Made by a program: the position numbers and the translations under genes | Shown here: positions 1-6,053 of the stretch, one piece after another | Position numbering within the stretch: position 1 is the stretch's first letter | How the letters are laid out: each line of letters begins with the position of its first letter | Notes under the pieces: model-generated | What the model saw: only the letters and a program-made list of their open reading frames with translations | Database searches by the model: none | Told to the model about the DNA's origin: nothing | Assembly: GCA_017549665.1 (NCBI GenBank) | Contig: JAFYUD010000180.1 | Location: forward strand, 1 to 24,203 | From: Clostridia bacterium | GTDB lineage: Bacteria; Bacillota_A; Clostridia; Oscillospirales; Acutalibacteraceae | Direction: 5' to 3' | DNA: 24,203 nucleotides

Positions 1-765
1 CATAATCACAGACGCAGCAGATGCGGCATTAAGTGATTCCGCTCTGCCTTTCATCGGTATGGTTATACGCTCACAGACTGAAATAACCTCGTCACTCAGT
101 CCGTTACCCTCATTGCCCACGGCACAGATAACACCTTTTGATCTGTCCATTTTCGTTACGGGCAGTGCATCACTGTCAGGTACAGCCGCATAGGTCTTCA
201 TTGAGTGTGCTGAACATTCCCTGAAAAACTCAGGCAGGTCACCCACCATAATAACGTTAAGACGGAGAAGTGAGCCCATTGCAGCCCTTAAAGCCTTGGG
301 GTTGTAAATGTCACATCCGCCGCTGACAATAATGCCGTCAAGTCCCAATGCCTCTGCCGTACGTGCAGCTGCACCGAGATTTCCGGGGGTCTGGACATTT
401 TCCAGAGCAATATACATACCATTATAGTTTATTTTATCAATATTATTATTTTTGTCAAGTGTTTTGCATATACAAAATACGCCCTGCGGATTTTTTGTAT
501 CCGAAAGCTTGAGTGAAATCTCTTCAGTTATGACAAAACTTTCCTTACAGGAATCAAGTAAAACAGCCAGTTCTTCACCATGCTCAGCCATGGCTTTTTC
601 TGTCACAAATACTGTTTCTGCGGCATGTCCGTTAAGTGCTGCATCGCAACACAAACGAAGCCCTTCAAGAAAAAAAGAGCCTGTTTTTCTGCGCTCTGAG
701 CTGTCTGTACACAGCTTCACCGCCTGCTTTATTCTGTCATTATTCCTGCTTGTAATACTTAACAT
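1..765 (-). CDS. SpoU/TrmH-family RNA 2'-O-ribose methyltransferase, 3' end outside window
   Basis: I translated the minus strand by hand from the ATG at 765 to the window edge: 255 codons without a stop, so the C-terminus is missing. The N-terminal ~110 residues fit the substrate-binding domain seen in many SpoU proteins (start MLSITSRNNDRIKQAVKL, then FFLEGLRL). The catalytic SPOUT domain follows with all three family motifs: LENVQTPGNLGAAARTAEAL (motif 1, with the conserved Asn and Arg), CAVGNEGNGLSDEV (motif 2) and IPMKGRAESLNAASAASV (motif 3). The family uses S-adenosylmethionine to methylate a ribose 2'-OH in rRNA or tRNA. The exact target cannot be read from sequence, although the position after rplT is common in Firmicutes and favours 23S rRNA. 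A clear AGGAGAG site lies 4 nt before the ATG. No promoter is visible after rplT, so expression probably depends on read-through of the terminator at 785-810. Confidence 0.92.
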   Translation of the reverse strand, partial: MLSITSRNNDRIKQAVKLCTDSSERRKTGSFFLEGLRLCCDAALNGHAAETVFVTEKAMAEHGEELAVLLDSCKESFVITEEISLKLSDTKNPQGVFCICKTLDKNNNIDKINYNGMYIALENVQTPGNLGAAARTAEALGLDGIIVSGGCDIYNPKALRAAMGSLLRLNVIMVGDLPEFFRECSAHSMKTYAAVPDSDALPVTKMDRSKGVICAVGNEGNGLSDEVISVCERITIPMKGRAESLNAASAASVIM

Positions 766-784
766 AAGTCTCTCCTAAAAACGG

Positions 785-810
785 AAAAAAGGGAATGCTT
801 CAGCATCCCC
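785..810 (-). terminator. Intrinsic terminator after rplT
   Basis: Read on the minus strand, GGGGATGC and GCATTCCC form an 8-bp stem (one G-U) with a TGAA loop, followed by six Ts. It lies between the rplT stop and the start of the methyltransferase gene, only about 20 nt before that start. It should end most infC-rpmI-rplT transcripts while allowing some read-through. Confidence 0.85.
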
Positions 811-824
811 TGTTATTCACTTGA

Positions 825-1181
825 TTATTTGAGTGCAGCCTTAGCCTGCTCTGTAAGAGCTGTGAATGCTGCGGGATCAGCAATAGCGATCTCTGAAAGC
901 ATCTTTCTGTTAAGAGTGATGCCGGCCTTTGAAAGACCGTTCATGAATGTTGAGTAGTTCATGCCGTTGAGCTTGCAAGCAGCTGAGATTCTTGTGATCC
1001 AGAGACGACGGAAGTTTCTCTTCTTCTGCTTTCTGCCTACGTAAGCATAGTTACCTGACTTCATAACAGCCTGCTTAGCTGTCTTGAAAAGTCTTGACTT
1101 TGAGCCATAGTAACCCTTAGCAAGCTTTAAAACTTTATTTCTTCTCTTACGAGTCATTGTAGCGCCTTTAATACGTGCCAT
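825..1181 (-). CDS. rplT: 50S ribosomal protein L20
   Basis: The 118-residue product matches L20 along its whole length. It has the basic N-terminal arm ([20 protein letters not shown]), the core [31 protein letters not shown] and the usual C-terminal half ending EQAKAALK. L20 is an early-assembly protein of the large subunit that binds 23S rRNA domain II. In Firmicutes it also represses its own operon by binding a leader RNA that imitates the rRNA site. The gene is last in the infC-rpmI-rplT operon, 25 nt after rpmI, with an AGGAGG site 10 nt before the ATG. An intrinsic terminator follows. Nothing unusual in length or composition. Confidence 0.99.
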   Translation of the reverse strand: MARIKGATMTRKRRNKVLKLAKGYYGSKSRLFKTAKQAVMKSGNYAYVGRKQKKRNFRRLWITRISAACKLNGMNYSTFMNGLSKAGITLNRKMLSEIAIADPAAFTALTEQAKAALK

Positions 1182-1206
1182 TGGTAAGTTACCTCCTGAT
1201 TATTAA

Positions 1207-1404
1207 TTATTTGTAGGGAATAAGCTTCTTAATCTGCTTTACGTTTGTCTTATCAGCACAAGTTGTCTGACGAAGATTTCTTTTTCTCTTAGAAGTCTTC
1301 TTGTTGAGGATGTGAGACTTATATGCGTGAGCACGGATAACCTTACCAGTCTTGGAAAGCTTAAAGCGCTTCTTAGCACCGCTGTTTGTTTTAATTTTGG
1401 GCAT
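1207..1404 (-). CDS. rpmI: 50S ribosomal protein L35
   Basis: The 65-residue, highly basic product begins [20 protein letters not shown] and contains [20 protein letters not shown], the standard L35 signature. The C-terminus ending KKLIPYK is also typical. It is a small structural protein of the large ribosomal subunit. It is the middle gene of infC-rpmI-rplT, with 29 nt to infC and 25 nt to rplT. A strong AGGAGG ribosome binding site precedes the ATG. Length and gene order are those usual for Firmicutes. Confidence 0.99.
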   Translation of the reverse strand: MPKIKTNSGAKKRFKLSKTGKVIRAHAYKSHILNKKTSKRKRNLRQTTCADKTNVKQIKKLIPYK

Positions 1405-1433
1405 AATTAATTCCTCCTGTTTTTTATTGACTA

Positions 1434-1952
1434 TTACTTATTGGGCTTTGCTGCAAGGAACATGAGCATCATGCGTCCTTCAAGCTTTGCAGGCTTTTCG
1501 ATAACGCCTGTTTCGCTGCACATCTCAGCGAATTTTGCCATTATCTCAAGACCTCTTTCGGGATGAGCCATCTCTCTTCCTCTGAAACGGATAGCAACTT
1601 TTACCTTGTTACCCTTTGAAAGGAATTTGTTAGCATGATTTGCCTTAGTTTCAAGGTCATGCGTATCGATATTTAAAGAAAGCTGAACTTCTTTGATATC
1701 AATCTGATGCTGATTCTTCTTTGCTTCCTTCTCTCGCTTCTGCATCTCAAATCTGTACTTACCGTAGTCCATGATTTTACATACGGGCGGTTTAGCCTGA
1801 GGAGCGATTTTTACTAAATCGAGATTTCTCTGAGCCGCTATTTTGAGAGCGTCTGCGGCAGACATAATACCGAGCTGTTCGCCGTCATCTGTGACAACTC
1901 TTAACTCCTTGTCACGGATTTCTTCATTCAGCTGCATTTCCTTTGTACTGAT
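1434..1952 (-). CDS. infC: Translation initiation factor IF-3, probable AUC start codon
   Basis: The product is IF-3. The N-terminal domain contains [20 protein letters not shown], followed by the linker-containing [20 protein letters not shown] and the C-terminal domain with [18 protein letters not shown]-3 binds the 30S subunit, checks the initiator tRNA and the start codon, and prevents premature 50S joining. The start needs care. The frame is open from a GTG at 1961, but that codon overlaps the GGAGG Shine-Dalgarno at 1961-1965. The first ATG (1937) is 23 nt from it. An ATC at 1952-1950 sits 8 nt after GGAGG, and the protein then begins [12 protein letters not shown] after the initiator, matching the usual IF-3 N-terminus. 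Non-AUG infC starts (AUU, AUC, AUA) are well known and let IF-3 repress its own synthesis. The ATC start gives 172 residues. It is the first gene of the operon. Confidence 0.95.
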   Translation of the reverse strand: MSTKEMQLNEEIRDKELRVVTDDGEQLGIMSAADALKIAAQRNLDLVKIAPQAKPPVCKIMDYGKYRFEMQKREKEAKKNQHQIDIKEVQLSLNIDTHDLETKANHANKFLSKGNKVKVAIRFRGREMAHPERGLEIMAKFAEMCSETGVIEKPAKLEGRMMLMFLAAKPNK

Positions 1953-1960
1953 GTTCAACA

Positions 1961-1965
1961 CCTCC
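1961..1965 (-). promoter_or_regulatory. Shine-Dalgarno GGAGG that decides the infC start
   Basis: This is the only good ribosome binding site ahead of infC. The ATC at 1952-1950 is at 8-nt spacing, which is optimal. The GTG at 1961 overlaps the site itself, the TTG at 1958 is 2 nt away, and the first ATG is 23 nt away. This supports non-AUG initiation. Confidence 0.75.
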
Positions 1966-2100
1966 GAATAATAAACAAAAAGCGCAGATTTTCACCCGCA
2001 CTCATACAATAATCCCCGAAGTAAACTCAGGAAGAATATTGACCTTACGAGAATCGTGTCTGCAAGGTGAGTACGGCAAAGCCGTCTGCTTTGTTTTGCG
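1966..2100 (-). ncRNA. Structured 5' leader of infC operon, probable L20 leader with attenuator
   Basis: Between the promoter and infC lie about 147 nt of untranslated RNA. On the minus strand I see a small hairpin ACGGC-TTT-GCCGT. A larger two-part stem follows: ACCTT/AAGGT enclosing ACGA/TCGT, with a six-nt one-sided bulge. The last element is GAGTGCGGGT-GAAA-ATCTGCGCTTT, which runs into a T stretch and looks like an intrinsic terminator about 20 nt before the infC ribosome binding site. Established knowledge: in Bacillus subtilis L20 binds such a leader and favours premature termination of infC-rpmI-rplT. That this leader does the same is inference from position and folds. A covariance search with the Rfam L20_leader model would be decisive. 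Confidence 0.65.
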
Positions 2101-2105
2101 AAGAC

Positions 2106-2134
2106 ATTATAATACATAAATTCACGTTTGTCAA
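2106..2134 (-). promoter_or_regulatory. Consensus SigA promoter for infC-rpmI-rplT
   Basis: On the minus strand TTGACA (2134-2129) and TATAAT (2111-2106) are separated by exactly 17 nt. Both hexamers match the consensus perfectly, fitting a highly expressed translation operon. Transcription would start near 2099. The -35 box lies just beyond the stop codon of the upstream XRE gene. Confidence 0.9.
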
Positions 2135-2142
2135 TACCTGTT

Positions 2143-2352
2143 TTAAATTTTTTTATCGTCAATAAAAACAATAATATCCTCAACCCTGCAGTTGAGAATT
2201 GTACACAAATCATCAATTTTATGAGTAGATATTCCGTCACCTTTTCTGATACGGTCAATGGTAGCACTACTGATGCCATAGCTATTGATAAGGGTATATG
2301 TACTAACACCCCTGGCTTTAAGCGTATTCCAAAACGGATCGTATTTTATCAT
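2143..2352 (-). CDS. Small XRE/Cro-CI-type helix-turn-helix transcriptional regulator
   Basis: The 69-residue protein is a single helix-turn-helix domain. STYTLINSYGISSATIDRIR forms the two DNA-contact helices, and ISTHKIDDLCTILNCRVEDI is the hallmark helix 4-5 region of Cro/CI-type regulators of about this size in Firmicutes. There is no extra sensing domain. A GGTGGT site lies 5 nt before the ATG. The gene is divergent from the three-gene cassette at 2506-4747. The shared 153-nt space contains a perfect palindrome placed between the -35 and -10 of the rightward promoter. The simplest reading is that this protein represses the cassette, and perhaps itself. That is inference, because no binding data can be seen. 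No convincing leftward promoter was found for this gene. Confidence 0.88.
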   Translation of the reverse strand: MIKYDPFWNTLKARGVSTYTLINSYGISSATIDRIRKGDGISTHKIDDLCTILNCRVEDIIVFIDDKKI

Positions 2353-2392
2353 CAGTTACCACCAATTATTATGGTACTTTGAAACACTACTC

Positions 2393-2421
2393 TTGACAAT
2401 AGTCATAATTATGACTATAAT
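2393..2421 (+). promoter_or_regulatory. Consensus SigA promoter of the accessory cassette
   Basis: TTGACA (2393-2398) and TATAAT (2416-2421) are both perfect matches, with 17-nt spacing. Transcription would start near 2428 and leave an untranslated leader of about 78 nt. So strong a core promoter on an accessory cassette implies that a repressor normally holds it down. Confidence 0.9.
2399..2418. promoter_or_regulatory. Perfect 20-bp palindrome, probable operator for the XRE regulator
   Basis: The sequence ATAGTCATAATTATGACTAT equals its own reverse complement. It occupies the whole -35/-10 spacer and the first three bases of the -10 box. A dimeric regulator bound here would block RNA polymerase. 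The divergent XRE gene is the obvious candidate binder (inference). Confidence 0.8.
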
Positions 2422-2445
2422 TTAAATGTATTATTGTTATATCAA

Positions 2446-2460
2446 TGTTCATTTTGAACA
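2446..2460. repeat. Inverted repeat TGTTCA-TTT-TGAACA in the cassette leader
   Basis: Two perfect 6-bp arms are separated by three Ts, about 18 nt after the predicted transcription start. It differs in sequence from the upstream palindrome. It could be a second operator or a small RNA hairpin in the 5' leader; there is no T-run after it to suggest a terminator. Confidence 0.6.
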
Positions 2461-2505
2461 ATATAATGATTCTACTAAAAAAACACGGAAAAAGAGGGTT
2501 TGAAA

Positions 2506-2787
2506 ATGGAAAGTATTTTCGAAAACATCGGTGAAAAAATCAAGGGTTTTGCCATTGTATCATTTGTCATTGAAGCAATCGCAGGGTTAATCGCAGGCGT
2601 AGCTTTGGCAGCCGCATGGGAATCTGCAGCTGCACTTCTCATTCCTGTTGCTGCTATATTTGTCGCTTTAGGCTCAAGCTATTTTTTATACGGCTTCGGA
2701 GAGCTTGTAGAAAACTCTGCAATCATAGCAAACAACAATAAGAACACAAACAAAATCATTGCAGAAGACGAGCTTCCTGAGCTTTAA
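2506..2787 (+). CDS. Small two-helix membrane protein, function unknown
   Basis: The 93-residue product starts MESIFENIGEKIKGF, an amphipathic N-terminal segment. A long hydrophobic stretch follows, FAIVSFVIEAIAGLIAGVAL then AALLIPVAAIFVALGSSYFL, which reads as two membrane helices. A short charged Asn/Lys/Glu-rich tail closes it. I chose the ATG at 2506 because AGAGGG lies 7 nt before it; a TTG at 2500 in the same frame is too close to that site. Small proteins with this N-terminal pattern occur in gut Firmicutes, but I know no assigned function. It is the first gene of a probable three-gene operon, 11 nt before the next start. Confidence 0.8.
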   Translation: MESIFENIGEKIKGFAIVSFVIEAIAGLIAGVALAAAWESAAALLIPVAAIFVALGSSYFLYGFGELVENSAIIANNNKNTNKIIAEDELPEL

Positions 2788-2798
2788 GAGGTGAAAGT

Positions 2799-4379
2799 AT
2801 GGAAAGATATACCACCTTAGCAAAAGGTACAGAAAATCTTTATATAAAGAACTGTCCTGTTCTGATTACAGCTAATGCATTAGTCAAGGATAATAATTCT
2901 GACAGAGTTTTGGCACAGTTAAAATTCAAGAATATCTCAGACCACACAATCAAAGCAGTAAAAGTCGAGATAATTCCTTATTCCGTTGAAAATGATGAAC
3001 TGGCTGAAAGAACAGAGGCTCAATATCTCGACCTTTCTGCAGAATACAATGGAGAATTCGGTCAGAAACAACCTATTTACTTACCTGACAACACAACCCG
3101 TTCTTTTAAAATAGTCTGCAAATCTGTCATTTTTGCCGATGGCAAATGGGAAAATTCAGAAAACACAACCTGCGAACAGGTTGTGTATCCCATCGGAATT
3201 AAAGATTCTATAAGTGATAAAAAAAATTTTTCCGAATTCATTTCTTTTGCAGAAAAAGAAGAGATAAAGAACAATACAGAAATTTTCTGGCAGAAACATA
3301 ATAAAGAAGAAATCAGTAGTCGTATTTCATTTCTTAAAAAAAATATCGTTTATGCAAGTTCTGAATTATCAGAAGAAACAAATAACACAATTGAGCAATA
3401 CACAAAAATCTTATCTGAGGAAAGAAAAGCTGACGAAGATTTTTCAGAGACAGAAACAAAAGCAATCAACTCTTTTGATGAATTAAAATCCAAACTTGAG
3501 TCTGCAAAAAACGGCATTATCAAAAAAAATTCAAAGAAAACTAAAATAATTATTGCAACAACTTTAACAACTACTGTTTTAGTTTCTGTTTTTATTTTTA
3601 TTTACTCTACAATTATTGTACCGGAATTAAATTATCAAAAGGCAATAAATCTTATGCAAAATGGTGATTTTGATACGGCAATTGTAATGTTTGAAGAACT
3701 TGGCGACTATAAAGATTCAAAAAAAATGATAACAGAAACAGAAAATGAAAAAACGTATAGATATGCTTTAACGGCTTTTAATAATGGATATTATAGCAAC
3801 GCGATTAATTCGTTTAAATCAATTTTTTATTACAAAGATTCTGCCGAAAAAATTAAAGAAGCGGAAGAAAAAATTAAAGAAGCGAAATATGAACAAGCAA
3901 TGTATTATTTTAATAAAGAAAATTACACAAATGCCGAAGAATTATTTACAAATTTAAATTTCAGAGATTCACATGCAATGGAATTATACTGTAAGGCAAA
4001 GTCTGCCGAAAGAACAAACATTATCACCGCTTATAATTCATACACGTGCATTGCATCAGTATATACCGATTTCAAATATATAAATTCTGTTAATGACCGC
4101 ATTAAGCTGATTAAAGAATATTTACCTTACACAGGCACATATACTTTTACAAAAGGTTACGGCGAAAACGCAAAATATTTTGAAGGAGACAGCAGAACTG
4201 TTGAAATCAGAATCAGTTCTAACGATCAAATCAAAATTTATATTAAAGATTTACGCAAAGAATATACTCTAAAAAAATCAGATAACAATGCCTATGATTA
4301 TCAATTTTCAGATTACTACATTTCAAAAGATACATTATATTTAAGTAGTAGTTTTTATGATTCTTATTTCAACAAATAA
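2799..4379 (+). CDS. Membrane protein with N-terminal beta-type domain and C-terminal TPR-like repeats, function unknown
   Basis: The 526-residue product is not a family I can name. Residues 1-115 look like a beta-sandwich (alternating hydrophobic strands, e.g. VLAQLKFKNISDHTIKAVKV). Residues about 140-245 are charged and helical, probably coiled. One membrane helix spans 249-273, preceded by KKNSKKTK, which predicts the N-terminal half inside and the rest outside. From 279 there are three helix-pair repeats of the TPR/Sel1 style: YQKAINLMQNGDFDTAIVMF..GDYKDS, then YALTAFNNGYYSNAINSF..YYKDS, then YEQAMYYFNKENYTNAEELF..FRDS. The final ~100 residues are Tyr-rich and strand-like. The gene follows an AGAGGTG site. 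It is conspicuously AT- and Lys/Asn-rich compared with the core genes around it, suggesting a different origin. It shares an operon with the small membrane protein before it. Confidence 0.8.
   Translation: MERYTTLAKGTENLYIKNCPVLITANALVKDNNSDRVLAQLKFKNISDHTIKAVKVEIIPYSVENDELAERTEAQYLDLSAEYNGEFGQKQPIYLPDNTTRSFKIVCKSVIFADGKWENSENTTCEQVVYPIGIKDSISDKKNFSEFISFAEKEEIKNNTEIFWQKHNKEEISSRISFLKKNIVYASSELSEETNNTIEQYTKILSEERKADEDFSETETKAINSFDELKSKLESAKNGIIKKNSKKTKIIIATTLTTTVLVSVFIFIYSTIIVPELNYQKAINLMQNGDFDTAIVMFEELGDYKDSKKMITETENEKTYRYALTAFNNGYYSNAINSFKSIFYYKDSAEKIKEAEEKIKEAKYEQAMYYFNKENYTNAEELFTNLNFRDSHAMELYCKAKSAERTNIITAYNSYTCIASVYTDFKYINSVNDRIKLIKEYLPYTGTYTFTKGYGENAKYFEGDSRTVEIRISSNDQIKIYIKDLRKEYTLKKSDNNAYDYQFSDYYISKDTLYLSSSFYDSYFNK
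3846..3884 (+). repeat. Short tandem duplication of 18 bp with 21-bp period inside the TPR region
   Basis: GAAAAAATTAAAGAAGCG occurs at 3846-3863 and again, identical, at 3867-3884. In the protein this gives EKIKEAEEKIKEA in the helix linking the second and third repeats. It looks like a recent slippage event in an AT-rich gene. Confidence 0.75.
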
Positions 4380-4408
4380 AAAATAAAAAGAGTTGGGTAG
4401 CAAAAAAA

Positions 4409-4747
4409 ATGCAAAAAGAGGATATTATTTTTGAATATCAAGAACAAATTAAAGAATTAAAAAAAGAGTGGAAAAACATATTTTATTTTGCATCAGATAA
4501 CAATCCTAAAATAGTTGACACTGAATTATATCACCACATATCAATGAACACATATAACGACGACAATGAAAACATCAAGAATTTAGTCAATGAATGCAAA
4601 ATATTTAACTCTAATACTAATATACCTATCGAATTTCTATACAAAATGTCTAGAGAACAACTCGATGACATACTTAAAAATGCAAAGTCATCACTTACAA
4701 AATCCAAGAGTTTGATTCAACAAATCGACTGGACTTTAAACAATTGA
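4409..4747 (+). CDS. Small charged helical protein, function unknown
   Basis: The 112-residue product is unrecognised. It has no signal peptide or membrane segment. Its N-terminus (EYQEQIKELKKEWKNIF) is amphipathic helix, its middle is polar and Asn-rich, and its end (LDDILKNAKSSLTKSKSLIQ) is helical again, so a cytoplasmic helical or coiled-coil protein is plausible. The ribosome binding site is poor (GAGTTGGG, well upstream). It lies 29 nt after the repeat-containing membrane protein and immediately before a strong terminator. It shares that neighbour's AT-rich composition, so it is probably the last gene of the cassette. A role as accessory subunit of the membrane protein would be a guess. 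Confidence 0.65.
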   Translation: MQKEDIIFEYQEQIKELKKEWKNIFYFASDNNPKIVDTELYHHISMNTYNDDNENIKNLVNECKIFNSNTNIPIEFLYKMSREQLDDILKNAKSSLTKSKSLIQQIDWTLNN

Positions 4748-4762
4748 TAATTCCAATCAACA

Positions 4763-4794
4763 AAAAGCACGGACAGAAATGTCCGCGCTTTTTT
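4763..4794. terminator. Intrinsic terminator closing the accessory cassette
   Basis: AAAGCACGGACA-GAAA-TGTCCGCGCTTTT forms a long GC-rich stem with one A/C mismatch, with A-runs on the left and T-runs on the right. It could work in both directions; on the plus strand it ends the three-gene cassette. Confidence 0.88.
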
Positions 4795-4855
4795 ATCTAA
4801 AAATCAAATATAATCATTTTTATCACAATTCCACTACTCAAAATCTGTAACCATA

Positions 4856-4884
4856 TTGACAAATCCCTCTTTCGCCACTATACT
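4856..4884 (+). promoter_or_regulatory. SigA-type promoter of the acyltransferase gene
   Basis: TTGACA (4856-4861), a 17-nt spacer and TATACT (4879-4884) lie 32 nt before the acyltransferase start. Both boxes are near or at consensus. Confidence 0.85.
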
Positions 4885-4916
4885 CTACTTAACACCAATT
4901 GTAAAGAGGTAAAAAG

Positions 4917-5948
4917 ATGTCAGATAAGCTTACTGTCAGAAAAAAGTACAATCTTATCAATGCATTCAGGCTGATTGCATCATTTTTTGTTATTGCAATC
5001 CATGTTCACTTCCCCGGAACTGCCGGAAACATTGTCATTGATGCTGCACGATTCGCAGTGCCGTTTTTCTTCATGGCTTCGGGATTTTTCAGCTTTTACG
5101 GCGCAGATACCGATGTACCGAAGAAGATATTAAACAAAATAAAAAATGTCCTGATTCCGTTTCTCGGTGCAGTGGTCATATATTTTGTGTACCATGCTGT
5201 TGACGAGGGCGTCGGTGTGGTTGCAAAAAGGATTTTTTCGTCAAAATCATTGCTCGAATTTTTTGTATTCAATGACACGACCGTATCGGGTCATCTGTGG
5301 TTTTTGCCTGCTTTGATATACACATACCTTGTTTTCTTCATTTTCGCAAAGCTTAAAATCACAGATAAAGTTTACTTCCTGATTCCCGTATTATTCATTG
5401 CAGGTGTGGCTCTCAAGGAAATCATTTACTATGTCAAGCCTGCTTCGGAAATACTCAGAGAAGGCTATTTCTGCAGAAACTTCATCTTCCTGGGACTTCC
5501 CTTTTTCCTGCTTGGTCACTACATAAAAGCCAACGAAGAAAAGCTTATTAACAAGCTCTCAAATCCAGTACTGATATCAATGATATTGCTTGGCACTGCA
5601 GAGGCTGCACTTGTCGGTTCTCTTCACGCACAGAAGAGTATATACATCGGCTCATTCGTCGCAGTTTTTGCGCTGTTTGTATTTGCGATCAAAAACGAAG
5701 ACAGCATTAAAACGCCTCACTTGTCATCATGGGGAGAAAAATATTCACTGTACATCTACATTATCCACATCCTGATAAGAGACGCAATAAATATAACAGC
5801 AAAATATATTCCCGCTTTCAAAAGCATGTGCAACAAACTTACCCCTGTAATGCCGATTATTATATTTATATTATCCGTCATAGTATCGGCAATTTATTTC
5901 TTTGCAAAAAACAAGGTCAAAAAACTGACTGCAAAAAAGAAAGCTTAA
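4917..5948 (+). CDS. Acyltransferase family 3 integral membrane protein
   Basis: The 343-residue protein has about ten hydrophobic segments. Its N-terminal signature is that of acyltransferase-3/OafA-type enzymes: NAFRLIASFFVIAIHVHF, with the conserved Arg and His residues in the first helix, then FAVPFFFMASGFF. A second family hallmark is GHLWFLPALIYTYLVFF near residue 125. These enzymes O-acylate (often acetylate) sugars of surface polysaccharides, peptidoglycan or antibiotics, using an acyl donor from the cytoplasm. The substrate cannot be told here. It has its own promoter, an AGAGGT site before the ATG and its own terminator, so it is monocistronic. The Lys-rich tail suggests a cytoplasmic C-terminus. 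Confidence 0.9.
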   Translation: MSDKLTVRKKYNLINAFRLIASFFVIAIHVHFPGTAGNIVIDAARFAVPFFFMASGFFSFYGADTDVPKKILNKIKNVLIPFLGAVVIYFVYHAVDEGVGVVAKRIFSSKSLLEFFVFNDTTVSGHLWFLPALIYTYLVFFIFAKLKITDKVYFLIPVLFIAGVALKEIIYYVKPASEILREGYFCRNFIFLGLPFFLLGHYIKANEEKLINKLSNPVLISMILLGTAEAALVGSLHAQKSIYIGSFVAVFALFVFAIKNEDSIKTPHLSSWGEKYSLYIYIIHILIRDAINITAKYIPAFKSMCNKLTPVMPIIIFILSVIVSAIYFFAKNKVKKLTAKKKA

Positions 5949-5953
5949 TATCC

Positions 5954-5987
5954 CGCCACAGTCAGAAATGTCTGTGGCTTTTTATTT
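5954..5987 (+). terminator. Intrinsic terminator after the acyltransferase gene
   Basis: GCCACAG and CTGTGGC pair around a short AT-rich loop and are followed by TTTTTATTTT. It begins about 6 nt after the stop codon. Confidence 0.88.
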
Positions 5988-5993
5988 TATCTC

Positions 5994-6022
5994 TTGCCAA
6001 TTCCGTTTTTTGGTGATATTAT
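5994..6022 (+). promoter_or_regulatory. Promoter of the DUF554 gene
   Basis: TTGCCA (5994-5999) and TATTAT (6017-6022) are spaced by 17 nt, giving a start site about 25 nt before the DUF554 ATG. It begins directly after the preceding terminator. Confidence 0.65.
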
Positions 6023-6053
6023 ATTTACAATTGCAGAAAATAAGGTGAAATAT

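Noticed and set aside
452..778. Open frame of 108 codons on the plus strand at the left end
   Set aside because: It lies opposite the SpoU methyltransferase, whose three family motifs are clear; the plus-strand product is Ser-rich and featureless.
1992..2309. Open frame of 105 codons on the minus strand across the infC leader and the XRE gene
   Set aside because: It overlaps the XRE gene in another frame, the consensus promoter and the structured leader, has no ribosome binding site and gives no recognisable protein.
2143..4747. Reading the cassette as a toxin-antitoxin or phage-defence system
   Set aside because: The XRE regulator alone is not evidence. No nuclease, kinase, protease or NTPase motif is visible in the other three proteins, so I leave the function open.
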